A stretch of 64,000 nucleotides of DNA from assembly GCF_014653945.1 (NCBI RefSeq), contig NZ_BNAU01000007.1, positions 62,001 to 126,000 on the forward strand. Reading direction: 5' to 3'. Positions within the stretch are counted from its first letter, which is position 1. Every line of letters starts with the position of its first letter. A program made the position numbers and the translations under genes. The DNA is from Amycolatopsis deserti. GTDB lineage: Bacteria > Actinomycetota > Actinomycetes > Mycobacteriales > Pseudonocardiaceae. Of this stretch, positions 28,108 to 37,692 are shown piece after piece. The notes below the pieces were generated by a model. That model did no database searches. It was not told the origin of the DNA and was given only the letters and a program-made list of their open reading frames with translations.

Positions 28108-28911
28108 TCAGCGAAGTAATTCACCAATGGTGTGCAGCACAGGTTCTAAAATCACCAGATCATCCCGTTTGCCGGAAACGCATTCGGTGATCGCCGCGCC
28201 CACGACCTCGAACTCCGCGAGCGCACGCAGCCCGTCGACGAGCTGTGACACGCTCAGCCCATCGGGTTCCGGGTAGTCCATTCCGGCGAACGCGGAGGGG
28301 TCCAGGACATCGAGATCGACGTGGACGTACAGCCGTTCGATACCGGCATCCCGGACTTCGGCGACAATCCGCGACGGGTCCCCCGAAACCAGCCGGACCC
28401 GGCCCGCCTCGATTTCGTCCCGTTCCGCCGGATCCAGCGCCCGCGTGCCGACGAGCACCGCACGGCCCGGCTCGACCGCGGGCGCGGCCGCGAACGCCGG
28501 ATCGCCGCCGCCGAGCAGCGACCGGAGCACCATGCCGTGGTAGGCGCCGGACGGTGAGCTGGCCGGGGTGTTGAGGTCGGCGTGCGCGTCGAACCACACC
28601 ACGCCGAAGCGTTCGCCGTGCCGAGCCCGGGCCGCGGCGACGGGCACCAGGTCGGCGGCGCAGTCGCCGCCGATGGTGAGCACCGGGCCGTCGGCGAGGG
28701 CCTCGGTGTGCCGCTTCCTGTTGTCCAGCAACGCTTCCCGGTTCGCGACCCCGTCCACGACGGGCGTTTCGCCCGCCTCCAGACGCACCTCGCGCACCGG
28801 CGCCCCGAGAACCTCCGCCGCGAGCGCGGAAAGGGCCCGGCACCCCGCGGGCAGATCGCCCGCCCGGGGTGTCCGGGCCCCTTGCCACTGCGGCACCGCT
28901 TGGATCAGCAC
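28108..28911 (-). CDS. Arginase/agmatinase-family ureohydrolase with altered metal ligand
   Basis: A 267-residue binuclear-manganese hydrolase fold (arginase, agmatinase or formiminoglutamase-like). Metal-ligand motifs DAHADLNT (D108, H110, D112) and DLDVLDP (D199, D201) are present. The first motif reads GGDCAAD with C84 where arginases have GGDH. The substrate loop has SSPSGAYHGM. GTG start at 28911. It lies between the cyclopropane synthase and pyruvate carboxylase, 31 bp upstream of the former. Substrate is unknown; a guanidino or amidino compound is expected from the family. Confidence 0.85.
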   Translation of the reverse strand: MLIQAVPQWQGARTPRAGDLPAGCRALSALAAEVLGAPVREVRLEAGETPVVDGVANREALLDNRKRHTEALADGPVLTIGGDCAADLVPVAAARARHGERFGVVWFDAHADLNTPASSPSGAYHGMVLRSLLGGGDPAFAAAPAVEPGRAVLVGTRALDPAERDEIEAGRVRLVSGDPSRIVAEVRDAGIERLYVHVDLDVLDPSAFAGMDYPEPDGLSVSQLVDGLRALAEFEVVGAAITECVSGKRDDLVILEPVLHTIGELLR

Positions 28912-28957
28912 GCACCGACCCTAACGACGGCACAGGTGCCGCCGCACACGGTTTTCC

Positions 28958-31900
28958 CTATTCCAGCACGATCAGCAAGTCGCCGCCCTCGACCTGCTGC
29001 ACCGAGTTGATCGCCAGGCGCGCCACCTTGCCCGATTCGGACGCGGTGATCGCCGCCTCCATCTTCATCGCCTCGATGGTCGCGACCGTGGCGCCCGCGG
29101 CGACCTCGTCGCCCTCGGCCACCGACAGCGTGACCACACCGGCGAACGGCGCGGCGACGTGCTTCGGGTTGGCCTTGTCGGCCTTCTCCGCCGCCGGCAG
29201 GTCCGAGGCCACCGACCGGTCGCGGACCTGGATCGGGCGCAGCTGGCCGTTCAGCGTCGCCATCACCGTCCGCATGCCGCGCTCGTCGGCCTCACCGACG
29301 GCTTCCAGCTCGAACAGCAGCCGCACGCCCGGCTCCAGGTCGACCGCGTACTCCTCGCCCGGGCGCAGACCGTAGAAGAAGTCCTTGCTGGACAGCACGC
29401 TGGTGTCGCCGTAGGCGCGGCGGTGCTCCTCGAACTCCTTGGTCGGCCCGGGGAACAGCAGCCGGTTGAGCGTCGCGCGGCGGTCCTTCGCCAGGCCCTC
29501 GCGGTCCTCGGCGGACAGCTCGGTCTCCCGCTTGGTCTCCGCGCGGCCCTCCAGCGCCTTGGTGCGGAACGGCTCCGGCCAGCCGCCGGGCGGGTCGCCC
29601 AGCTCGCCGCGCAGGAAGCCGATCACCGAGTCCGGGATGTCGTAGCGGTTCGGCTCGGCCTCGAACTTCTCCGGCTCGACCCCGGCGCCGACCAGGTGCA
29701 GCGCGAGGTCGCCGACCACCTTCGACGACGGCGTGACCTTGACCAGGTGGCCCAGGATCTTATCGGCCGCCGCGTACATCGCCTCGATCTCCTCGAAGCG
29801 GTCGCCCAGGCCGAGCGCCTTGGCCTGGGTGCGCAGGTTGGACAGCTGGCCGCCGGGGATCTCGTGGTCGTACACGCGGCCGGTCGGCGAGGCCAGGCCC
29901 GCCTCGAACGGCGCGTAGATCTTGCGCACGATCTCCCAGTACGGCTCCAGGTCACCGACCGCACGAAGGCTCAGCCCGGACGGCCGCGCTGAGTGGTCGG
30001 TGGCCGCGACGATCGCCGACAGCGACGGCTGCGAGGTGGTGCCGGCCATCGACGCGACCGCGCCGTCGACAGCGTCCGCACCCGCGTTGATCGCCGCCAG
30101 GTAGGTGCCCAGCTGACCACCCGCGGTGTCGTGGGTGTGGATGTGCACCGGGAGGTCGAACTCCTTGCGCAGCGCGGAAACCAGCTTCTCCGCGGCGGGC
30201 GCGCGCAGCAGGCCGGCCATGTCCTTGATCGCCAGCACGTGCGCCCCGGCGCCGACGATCTGCTCGGCCAGCTTGAGGTAGTAGTCCAGCGTGTAGAGCT
30301 TCTCGCCGGGGTCGGACAGGTCCGAGGTGTAGCAGAGCGCGACCTCGGCGACGGCCTTCCCGGTCTCCCGCACGGCCTCGATGGCCGGGCGCATCTGCTC
30401 GACGTCGTTGAGGGCGTCGAAGATGCGGAAGATGTCGATGCCGGTGTTGGTGGCCTCCTCGACGAAGGCGTTGGTCACCTCGGTCGGGTAGGGCGTGTAG
30501 CCGACCGTGTTCCGGCCGCGCAGCAGCATCTGCAGGCAGATGTTCGGCACCGCCTCACGCAGCTTCGCCAGCCGCTCCCACGGGTCCTCGGCGAGGAACC
30601 GCAGCGCCACGTCGTAGGTCGCGCCGCCCCAGCACTCCAGGGACAGCAGCTGCGGCAGCGTGTGCGCCACGACCGGCGCGACGGCCAGCAGGTCCTTGGT
30701 GCGGACGCGGGTCGCCAGCAGCGACTGGTGCGCGTCGCGGAAGGTCGTGTCCGTGACACCCAGCGTGGGCGACTCGCGCAGCCACCGCGCGAAGCCCTCC
30801 GGGCCCAGCTCGGTCAGCTTCTGCTTCGACCCCGCCTGCGGCTCGCCCGACGGCAGCGACGGCAGCTTGGTGATCGGGTCGATCAGGCGCGGCCGCTCGC
30901 CGTGCGGCTTGTTGACCGTGACGTCGGCGAGGTAGGTCAGCAGGCGCGTGCCGCGGTCGGCGGAGTGCCGCGCGGTCAGCAGGTGCGGCCGCTCCTCGAT
31001 GAACGAGGTGGTGACGCGCCCGGCGGCGAAGTCCGGGTCGTCGAGCACGGCCTGCAGGAACGGGATGTTCGTGGAGACACCGCGGATGCGGAACTCGGCG
31101 AGCGCGCGGCGGGCGCGGCCCACCGCGGTCTTGAAGTCGCGGCCGCGGCAGGTGAGCTTCACCAGCATCGAGTCGAAGTGCGCGCTGATCTCGGTGCCGG
31201 CGAACGCGGTGCCGCCGTCGAGGCGGATGCCCGACCCGCCGGGCGAGCGGTAGGCGCTGATCATGCCGGTGTCCGGGCGGAAGCCGTTGGCCGGGTCCTC
31301 GGTGGTGATGCGGCACTGCATCGCGGCGCCGCGCAGGTAGACCTTCTCCTGCGACAGGCCGAGGTCGGCGAGGGTCTCGCCGGAGGCGATGCGCAGTTGC
31401 GACTGCACCAGGTCGACGTCGGTGACCTCCTCGGTCACCGTGTGCTCGACCTGGATGCGCGGGTTCATCTCGATGAAGACGTGGTTGCCGTCGCGGTCGA
31501 GCAGGAACTCGACGGTGCCGGCGTTGCGGTAGCCGATCTTGCGGGCGAACGCCACGGCGTCGTTGCAGATGCGGTCCCGCAGCTCGGGGTCGAGGTTCGG
31601 GGCGGGCGCCAGCTCGATGACCTTCTGGTGCCGCCGCTGGACCGAGCAGTCGCGCTCGAAGAGGTGGATGACGTTGCCCTCGCCGTCGGCGAGGATCTGG
31701 ACCTCGATGTGCCGCGGATCGACGACGGCCTTCTCCAGGAAGACCGTCGGGTCACCGAAGGCCGACTCGGCCTCGCGCATCGCGGCCTCGATCGACTCGC
31801 GCAGGTGCGCGGGATCGTTGACGCGGCGCATACCGCGACCGCCACCACCGGCGACGGCCTTGACGAAGACCGGGAACCCGATCTCCTCGGCCGCAGCGGT

Positions 31901-32332
31901 CAGCTCGTCGAGGTTCGTGGACGGCTGCGACGAGCCGAGCACCGGCACCCCGGCCTCCCGGGCGGCGGCGACGGCGCGCGCCTTGTTACCGGTCAGTTCC
32001 AGGATTTCCGCGCTCGGGCCGACGAAGGTGATGCCGGCTTCCTCGCACGCGCGCGCGAGATCGGGGTTCTCGGACAGGAATCCGTAACCGGGGTACACCG
32101 CGTCGGCCCCGGCTTTCCGCGCGGCGCCGACGATTTCCTCGACGTCGAGATAGGCGCGGACCGGGTGTCCCGGCTCGCCGATCTCGTAGGCCTCGTCGGC
32201 CTTCAGACGGTGCAGCGAGTTGCGGTCCTCGTGGGGGAACACCGCCACTGTGCCCGCGCCCAGCTCGTAGCCCGCGCGGAACGCGCGGATGGCGATCTCC
32301 CCGCGGTTGGCGACCAGCACCTTGCGAAACAT
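28958..32332 (-). CDS. pyc: Pyruvate carboxylase
   Basis: Anaplerotic biotin enzyme (1124 residues) converting pyruvate, bicarbonate and ATP to oxaloacetate. The biotin carboxylase domain spans about 1-450 (KVLVANRGEIAIRAFRA, GGGGRGMRRV, EMNPRIQVEHTVTEEV). The carboxyltransferase domain is about 520-800 (TFRDAHQSLLATRVRT, HIHTHDTAGGQ, with ALKDMAG-like IKDMAGLLRAP). The C-terminal biotinyl domain has EAMKMEA with biotinylated K1090. The ATG at 32332 (MFRKVLVANRG) is chosen over an upstream in-frame start. Length and domains are complete. It is transcribed alone. Confidence 0.98.
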   Translation of the reverse strand: MFRKVLVANRGEIAIRAFRAGYELGAGTVAVFPHEDRNSLHRLKADEAYEIGEPGHPVRAYLDVEEIVGAARKAGADAVYPGYGFLSENPDLARACEEAGITFVGPSAEILELTGNKARAVAAAREAGVPVLGSSQPSTNLDELTAAAEEIGFPVFVKAVAGGGGRGMRRVNDPAHLRESIEAAMREAESAFGDPTVFLEKAVVDPRHIEVQILADGEGNVIHLFERDCSVQRRHQKVIELAPAPNLDPELRDRICNDAVAFARKIGYRNAGTVEFLLDRDGNHVFIEMNPRIQVEHTVTEEVTDVDLVQSQLRIASGETLADLGLSQEKVYLRGAAMQCRITTEDPANGFRPDTGMISAYRSPGGSGIRLDGGTAFAGTEISAHFDSMLVKLTCRGRDFKTAVGRARRALAEFRIRGVSTNIPFLQAVLDDPDFAAGRVTTSFIEERPHLLTARHSADRGTRLLTYLADVTVNKPHGERPRLIDPITKLPSLPSGEPQAGSKQKLTELGPEGFARWLRESPTLGVTDTTFRDAHQSLLATRVRTKDLLAVAPVVAHTLPQLLSLECWGGATYDVALRFLAEDPWERLAKLREAVPNICLQMLLRGRNTVGYTPYPTEVTNAFVEEATNTGIDIFRIFDALNDVEQMRPAIEAVRETGKAVAEVALCYTSDLSDPGEKLYTLDYYLKLAEQIVGAGAHVLAIKDMAGLLRAPAAEKLVSALRKEFDLPVHIHTHDTAGGQLGTYLAAINAGADAVDGAVASMAGTTSQPSLSAIVAATDHSARPSGLSLRAVGDLEPYWEIVRKIYAPFEAGLASPTGRVYDHEIPGGQLSNLRTQAKALGLGDRFEEIEAMYAAADKILGHLVKVTPSSKVVGDLALHLVGAGVEPEKFEAEPNRYDIPDSVIGFLRGELGDPPGGWPEPFRTKALEGRAETKRETELSAEDREGLAKDRRATLNRLLFPGPTKEFEEHRRAYGDTSVLSSKDFFYGLRPGEEYAVDLEPGVRLLFELEAVGEADERGMRTVMATLNGQLRPIQVRDRSVASDLPAAEKADKANPKHVAAPFAGVVTLSVAEGDEVAAGATVATIEAMKMEAAITASESGKVARLAINSVQQVEGGDLLIVLE

Positions 32333-32544
32333 GCCCGGTCCTTCCCTGTTCACGGATCGGTAGTGCTGTGACGTTACCTTGCCGATCCCGCTCATCGGGA
32401 GTTCAGTCCCGGGTGATGGACATCATCCGGGACGTGCGCATGCCGCACAACGGTACGGGGTATTTCAGCTGTTCGGGGTGCGGCTTCTGTTGGCGGGGCC
32501 GGCCCCGATCTCACCGAAGCCGGCCGCCACCCCCACAAACCAAT

Positions 32545-33480
32545 TCAGCTCTCCGCGCCCGCCTTCTCGAACAGCGTGTACAGCAGCCGGTTCGGCGTGC
32601 CTTGCGGCAGGCCGGTCAGCACGTCCGGCGTCGAGTTGTTGATCAGTGCGTCCATCACCTGCTGGGGCGTCTTGTCGGGGTACTGGGCCCGGTACAGCGC
32701 CGCCGTGCCGGCGACGAACGCCGCGGCCATCGAGGTGCCCGAGAACGGCGTGGCGGCTGTCGCGCCCGGCGCCGTCGACGGCACGTCCACGCCCGGCGCC
32801 AGCAGGTCCACCCCCAGCCCGAAGTTCGACTTCGTCGCGAACGCGTCCGCCTTGTCGACCGCCCCCACGGTCAGCAGCTCCGGGATCCGCGCCGGCGACG
32901 AGAACGACGAGTCCACTCCCGACCACCCGGCCGCCGCGACCACCGGCATCACCCCGATCAACCGCCGCACCGCGTTGTCCAGCCCGTCGGACGCCGGCCC
33001 GCCGAAACCGATCACCGCGACCGCGGGCTGCCTCGCGTTCTGGGTGACCCAGTCGATGCCCGAGATGATGTTGTTGAGCCGCCCGTTGCCCTTGTCGTCG
33101 AGCACCTTGACCGGCACGATCCGCGCGGCCTTCGCGACGCCGAACTCCGTGCCGGCCACGATCCCGGCCATCCGCGTGCCGTCGCCGTTGCCGTCGGCCG
33201 CGTTGTCGGTGCCGCCGACGAAATCCCGGCCCGGGTCGACCCGCCCGGCCAGGTCCGGCAGCGCCGCGTCGACCCCGGTGTCGATCACGTACACCGTGAC
33301 GCCCTCGCCGGTGCTGTCGTAGTGGTAGGTCTGGTCGCCGGCCTTGTCGCGCTGGTCGATCCGGTCCAGGGCCCAGCTCGGCGGGTTCTGCTGCGCACCG
33401 GGCGCGGCCGAAGCCGGCGCCACGGTGGCGAGGACGAGCAGTGCCGAACCGATGACCGCGCGTAATCCACTCTTGAGCAC
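32545..33480 (-). CDS. Secreted subtilisin-fold protein lacking catalytic His (predicted pseudoprotease)
   Basis: A 311-residue S8-family fold with a signal peptide (cleavage near APASA, residue 25) and no obvious long propeptide. The Asp motif is intact (YVIDTGVD, D67) and the Ser motif is intact (FSGTSMAAA, S250). The histidine motif, normally HGTHVAG, reads DGTRMAG: D100 replaces the catalytic His and R103 the second His. The oxyanion-hole Asn is also lost (AAAGWSG, W186). With His and Asn missing it should not be an active protease. It may be a binding or scaffold protein, or an inhibitor-like decoy (inference). GTG start at 33480. Confidence 0.85.
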   Translation of the reverse strand: MLKSGLRAVIGSALLVLATVAPASAAPGAQQNPPSWALDRIDQRDKAGDQTYHYDSTGEGVTVYVIDTGVDAALPDLAGRVDPGRDFVGGTDNAADGNGDGTRMAGIVAGTEFGVAKAARIVPVKVLDDKGNGRLNNIISGIDWVTQNARQPAVAVIGFGGPASDGLDNAVRRLIGVMPVVAAAGWSGVDSSFSSPARIPELLTVGAVDKADAFATKSNFGLGVDLLAPGVDVPSTAPGATAATPFSGTSMAAAFVAGTAALYRAQYPDKTPQQVMDALINNSTPDVLTGLPQGTPNRLLYTLFEKAGAES

Positions 33481-33538
33481 GCCTCAGCGTCGCGCCGCCG
33501 GAGATCACGCACAACTCGGGCCATCGCCCGATCGTGCG

Positions 33539-35692
33539 TCAGGACTTCTCGAGGTACTCCGCGCGCTCGGAATCGACCAGGTCGGACACCATGTGCGCCA
33601 AGCCGGGATGCCGCTCCAGCGCCGGGTCGCCGCTCACGATCTCCTGCGCCCGCTCCCGCGCGGCCGCGATCACGTCCTCGTCCCGCAGCAGCGAAAGCAG
33701 CTTGAGGCTGGAGCGCTTGCCGGACTGGGTGGCGCCCAGGATGTCGCCCTCGCGCCGCAGCTCCAGGTCCAACCGGGACAGTTCGAAGCCGTCCGTTGTG
33801 GACTCCACCGCGGCCAGCCGCTCGCGCGTCGCGGTGCCGTCCAGCGTCTCGGTGACCAGCAGGCACAACCCGGGCACGCTCCCCCGGCCCACCCGGCCGC
33901 GCAGCTGGTGCAGCTGGCTGACCCCGAACCGGTCGGCGTCCATGATCACCATCATCGTCGCGTTCGGGACGTTCACGCCGACCTCGATCACCGTGGTCGC
34001 GACCAGCACGTCCAGCTTGCCCGCGGCGAACGCCCGCATCACGGCGTCCTTGTCGTCGGGCGGCATCCGGCCGTGCAGGATGCCCAGCCGCAGCTCCGAC
34101 AGCGGCCCGTTCTCCAGCTCGGCGGCGACGTCGAGCACCGCCAGCGGCGGCCGCCGGTCGGTGTTGTTCGACGCCGGCTCGTCCCCGATCCGCGGGCACA
34201 CCACGTACGCCTGGTGCCCCTTGCGGACCTCCTCGACCAGCCGCTGCCACGCCCGGTCCAGCCACGCCGGCTTCTCCGCGACCGGCACCACGCTCGTCTT
34301 GATCGGCGACCGCCCGACCGGCATGTGCCGCAGCGCCGAGGTCTCCAGGTCGCCGTAGACCGTCATCGCGACCGTGCGCGGGATCGGCGTGGCGGTCATG
34401 ACCAGCACGTGCGGGCTGCCGCCGTTCGCCGCGCGCGAGCGCAGCGCGTCCCGCTGCTCGACACCGAACCGGTGCTGCTCGTCCACCACCACGAGGCCCA
34501 GATCGGCGAAGGACACCGTGTCCTGGATCAGCGCGTGGGTGCCGACGACGATCCCGGCCGCGCCGCTGGCGGTGTCCAGCAACGCCTGCTTGCGCTCCTT
34601 GGTCGACATCGACCCGGTCAGCAGCGTCACCTTCGTCGCGTTCTCCGCCGCACCCAGCTCACCGGCCTGTCCCAGGTCGCCGAGCATCTCGCGCAGGGAC
34701 CGGGCGTGCTGCGCGGCGAGCACCTCGGTGGGCGCGAGCATCGCGGCCTGGCGGCCGGAGTCGACCACCTGCAGCATCGCCCGCAGCGCCACGACCGTCT
34801 TGCCGCTGCCGACCTCGCCCTGCAGCAGCCGGTTCATCGGGTGCTCGCCGGACAGGTCGGCGGCGATGTCCTCGCCCACCGCGCGCTGCCCCTCGGTCAG
34901 CTCGAACGGCAGCCGCTGGTCGAACGCGTCGAGCAGGCCACCCTGGATCCGGGCGCAGGCCGGCGCCGGGCGGGTCACCGCGGAGTACCGGCGCTGCGCG
35001 AAGATCAGCTGCACCGCCATGGCCTCGTCCCACTTCAGCCGGTCCCGCGCGGCCTCCAGCGCGTCGTGGTCCTTGGGGCGGTGGATGTTGTGCAGCGCGT
35101 CGAACAGGTCCATGAGCTGGCGGCTGTCGAGCAACTCGCGCGGCATCGGGTCTTCTTCGCGCTCCAGCGTGTCCAGCACCTGACGCACGCACCGCGCGAT
35201 GGACCACGACGGCATCCCCGCGGCGGCGGGGTACACCGGGATGATCGCGCCGACGAAGTCGTCCATCGCGCTGTCGTCGTCGCCGTCGAGCATCTGGTAC
35301 TCGGGGTTGGCGAGCTGGAGCGTGTTGCGGAACGCGGTGACCTTGCCGGCGAACAACCCGGTGCGGCCCAGCCGCAGCTGCCGCTCGTGCTGGTGCGGGC
35401 GGCCGAAGAACGCGCAGGACAGCCTGCGGTGGCCGTCGGTGATGACCAGCTCCAGGATGTGCCCGGGCTTGTTGCGCATCCGGCGCATGTTGACCTTCTC
35501 CACGCGCGCCATCACGGTCGCGTGCTCGCCGATCTCCAGCCCGGCGATGTCGGTCAGCTCGCCGCGCTCGGCGTAGCGGCGCGGGTAGTGCCGCAGCAGG
35601 TCGGCGACGGTGTGGATGTCCAGCGACTCGGCGAGCGCCTTCGCGGTCTTGGCGCCCAGCAGCGGGGGCAGCTTGTCACGCAGTCCGGTCAC
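33539..35692 (-). CDS. recG: ATP-dependent DNA helicase RecG
   Basis: Branch-migrating helicase (717 residues) that remodels stalled forks and Holliday junctions. The N-terminal wedge/OB domain covers about 1-260. SF2 motifs follow: GEVGSGKT (Walker A), VVDEQHRFG (DEQH box), MTATPIPRT, DVLVATTVIEVGVNVPNA and QLRGRVGRG. The GTG at 35692 has GGAG seven bases upstream. A GTG at 35707 would add five residues and overlap the upstream kinase gene by 11 bases. The kinase stop sits inside the recG ribosome-binding region, so translation is probably coupled. Confidence 0.95.
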   Translation of the reverse strand: MTGLRDKLPPLLGAKTAKALAESLDIHTVADLLRHYPRRYAERGELTDIAGLEIGEHATVMARVEKVNMRRMRNKPGHILELVITDGHRRLSCAFFGRPHQHERQLRLGRTGLFAGKVTAFRNTLQLANPEYQMLDGDDDSAMDDFVGAIIPVYPAAAGMPSWSIARCVRQVLDTLEREEDPMPRELLDSRQLMDLFDALHNIHRPKDHDALEAARDRLKWDEAMAVQLIFAQRRYSAVTRPAPACARIQGGLLDAFDQRLPFELTEGQRAVGEDIAADLSGEHPMNRLLQGEVGSGKTVVALRAMLQVVDSGRQAAMLAPTEVLAAQHARSLREMLGDLGQAGELGAAENATKVTLLTGSMSTKERKQALLDTASGAAGIVVGTHALIQDTVSFADLGLVVVDEQHRFGVEQRDALRSRAANGGSPHVLVMTATPIPRTVAMTVYGDLETSALRHMPVGRSPIKTSVVPVAEKPAWLDRAWQRLVEEVRKGHQAYVVCPRIGDEPASNNTDRRPPLAVLDVAAELENGPLSELRLGILHGRMPPDDKDAVMRAFAAGKLDVLVATTVIEVGVNVPNATMMVIMDADRFGVSQLHQLRGRVGRGSVPGLCLLVTETLDGTATRERLAAVESTTDGFELSRLDLELRREGDILGATQSGKRSSLKLLSLLRDEDVIAAARERAQEIVSGDPALERHPGLAHMVSDLVDSERAEYLEKS

Positions 35693-35696
35693 GCGT

Positions 35697-37283
35697 TCAC
35701 TCCACACCGATCAGCAGCACGGCGTCGGCCTGGCCGCCGGGGTAATCCACGAACTCCACCTCCGGTCGCTGCGCCCGCAACCGCTCCCGCAGCTCGTCGG
35801 TCAGGCCGGCCGGCGCCTCGGTCCCGGTCAGCACGGTGACCAGCTCGCCGCCGACGGCCAGCATCCGGCTCAGCACGCCCATCGCGGCCTCGGCCAGCGG
35901 CGCGCCGGCCGGTTCGACGAGCACGACCTCGCCGTCGACGAAACCGATCAGGTCACCGGCGTGGGCCCGTCCCACCCAGGTTATCGACTCCTCGGCGGCG
36001 ACCACGAGCTCGCCACGCCGGGTCGCCGCGGCGGCCTCGGCCATGGCGACGACGTCGTCGTTCGCGCGGCGCCCCGCGTCGTGCACGGCCAGCGCGGACA
36101 GCACCTGGACCGGGGACGCGCACGGGATGACCACCACGTCCCGGTCGCCGATCATCGGGTGGCCCGCGGCGTCGTCGGCGGCCCTGGTCAGGCTCTCCCC
36201 GCCGGCGAGGACGGTGATGTGACCGGCCGCGCGCTCGGTGATCAGGCCGAGCATCTCCTCGACGCTCGGCGTCGAGTGGTCCGGCACCGCGAGCACCGCG
36301 AAACCCTCTTCGCGCAGCAGCGTGGCCAGCTCCTCGCCGTGCACGACAGCGACCACCGCGCGGTCCGGGCCGGACGGCGGTTCGATCGGGGTCGGGGTGA
36401 TGAGCGGTTCGACGCGGATGCCGCTGGGCCGGCCGGCGCGGAGACCGGCCTCGATGGCGGCGCCGATGTCCGCGCAGTGCACGTGGACGGCGTGTCCGCC
36501 GCTGCCGTCCCCGGCCACGGTGACGCTGTCCCCCAGCTCGGACAGCGCCCGGCGCAGGACCGGGACGTCCGCGTCGGCGACCTCGTCCAGCAGGTACATG
36601 ACCTCCCACGCGTAGGGAGCCTGCTCGGTGTCCGGTTCGCTGGAGGTGTGCGCCTCGCAGGAGTGCGCGATCTGGGTCTCGGTGCCGGTGACCACGCCCG
36701 CCAGTGCGTCGAAGACCGCGACGAGCCCGCGCGCGCCCGCATCGACGACACCGGCGGAAGCGAGGACCGGCAGCTGGTGCGGGGTCTGCTCGAGGGCTTC
36801 GGAGGCGGCCTTCGCGGCGATCGCCACCACGTCGGCGAGGTCGCCGGGGTCCGTGACCGCCTGGGCCACGGCCTGCAGGACGCTGAGCATCGTGCCCTGG
36901 ACCGGGCGGGCGACGGCGTCGGTGGCGGTGCGGTGCGCGTTCGCCAGTGCCTTGGCCAGGGTGGGTCCGTCCAGCTCGTCCGCGGCGGCGGCGGTTTCGG
37001 CGAGACCGCGGAGGACCTGGGAGAGGATCACGCCGGAGTTGCCGCGCGCGGCGAGAACGGCGCCCCGGGCGAGTACGGACAGTGCCGCCGCCGCACTGTC
37101 CGTGGTGGGTTCGGCGGCCAGCCGGGCGTGCGCGCCGGACATGGTGTGCAGCAGGTTGGAACCGGTGTCGGAGTCGGCGACCGGGTAGACGTTGATGCCG
37201 TTGATGGCCGGGCACAGCACTTCCAGGCTGTGCACGCAGGCCGCCGCCCACGCTGTGATGGCATGCTCGTCCAGAGCCCGCAC
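35697..37283 (-). CDS. DhaL/DAK-domain protein, FakA-like fatty acid kinase
   Basis: A 528-residue YloV/FakA-family protein. The N-terminal DhaL nucleotide domain (about 10-200) has NVYPVADSDTGSN, with the two Mg-ADP aspartates kept, and ARGNSGVILSQ. The C-terminal part (about 290-528) has GEELATLLREEGF, GGESLTRA and the terminal VEFVDYPGGQADAVLLIGVE. FakA proteins phosphorylate fatty acids bound to a FakB (DegV) partner; no FakB gene is in the window. The DAK-recG pair matches mycobacterial Rv2974c/2975c-recG. GTG start at 37283 with GGGAGGAGG upstream. Confidence 0.87.
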   Translation of the reverse strand: MRALDEHAITAWAAACVHSLEVLCPAINGINVYPVADSDTGSNLLHTMSGAHARLAAEPTTDSAAAALSVLARGAVLAARGNSGVILSQVLRGLAETAAAADELDGPTLAKALANAHRTATDAVARPVQGTMLSVLQAVAQAVTDPGDLADVVAIAAKAASEALEQTPHQLPVLASAGVVDAGARGLVAVFDALAGVVTGTETQIAHSCEAHTSSEPDTEQAPYAWEVMYLLDEVADADVPVLRRALSELGDSVTVAGDGSGGHAVHVHCADIGAAIEAGLRAGRPSGIRVEPLITPTPIEPPSGPDRAVVAVVHGEELATLLREEGFAVLAVPDHSTPSVEEMLGLITERAAGHITVLAGGESLTRAADDAAGHPMIGDRDVVVIPCASPVQVLSALAVHDAGRRANDDVVAMAEAAAATRRGELVVAAEESITWVGRAHAGDLIGFVDGEVVLVEPAGAPLAEAAMGVLSRMLAVGGELVTVLTGTEAPAGLTDELRERLRAQRPEVEFVDYPGGQADAVLLIGVE

Positions 37284-37418
37284 CGCCGACCTCCTCCCTG
37301 GTCAGGCCAGGGTAGCGACCCGGTCGCGGGACGGCGAAGGACCGTCGTTTAGTATGGTCCGAGTGTCCGGCCCGCGCCGGGCGTGTTTTGTCTTCCCTGA
37401 TCGTCAAAGGAGTTCGAC

Positions 37419-37610
37419 GTGGCTGCCGTGTGCGACGTCTGTGGCAAGGGACCGGGCTTCGGCAAGTCCGTCTCGCACTCCCACCGGCGTACCAACCGCC
37501 GCTGGAACCCGAACATCCAGACCGTGCACGCCAAGATCGGCGTGTCCCAGCGCAAGCGGCTGAACGTCTGCACCTCGTGCCTGAAGGCCGGCAAGGTCGT
37601 TCGCGGCTGA
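37419..37610 (+). CDS. rpmB: 50S ribosomal protein L28
   Basis: Large-subunit ribosomal protein (63 residues). The sequence [20 protein letters not shown] has a CxxC pair and the C-terminal NVCTSC a second, so this is the zinc-binding C+ form. GTG start with AAAGGAG at 37406-37412. A TAGTAT hexamer at 37350-37355 is a likely -10 element. A wobble-paired terminator follows at 37629-37659. It is divergent from the FakA-like gene. Confidence 0.97.
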   Translation: MAAVCDVCGKGPGFGKSVSHSHRRTNRRWNPNIQTVHAKIGVSQRKRLNVCTSCLKAGKVVRG

Positions 37611-37628
37611 TTGCTGCAGACTTTCGAG

Positions 37629-37659
37629 ACGGCGGGTGTCCTCGGGCATCCGCCGTTTT
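37629..37659 (+). terminator. Intrinsic terminator between rpmB and ung
   Basis: ACGGCGGGTGTCC (37629-37641) pairs with GGGCATCCGCCGT (37644-37656), allowing two G-T wobbles, followed by TTTT. It lies 19 bases after the rpmB stop. Confidence 0.75.
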
Positions 37660-37692
37660 CGCGTGCGCGGCGCACCGCTAAAGTACGCCGCC

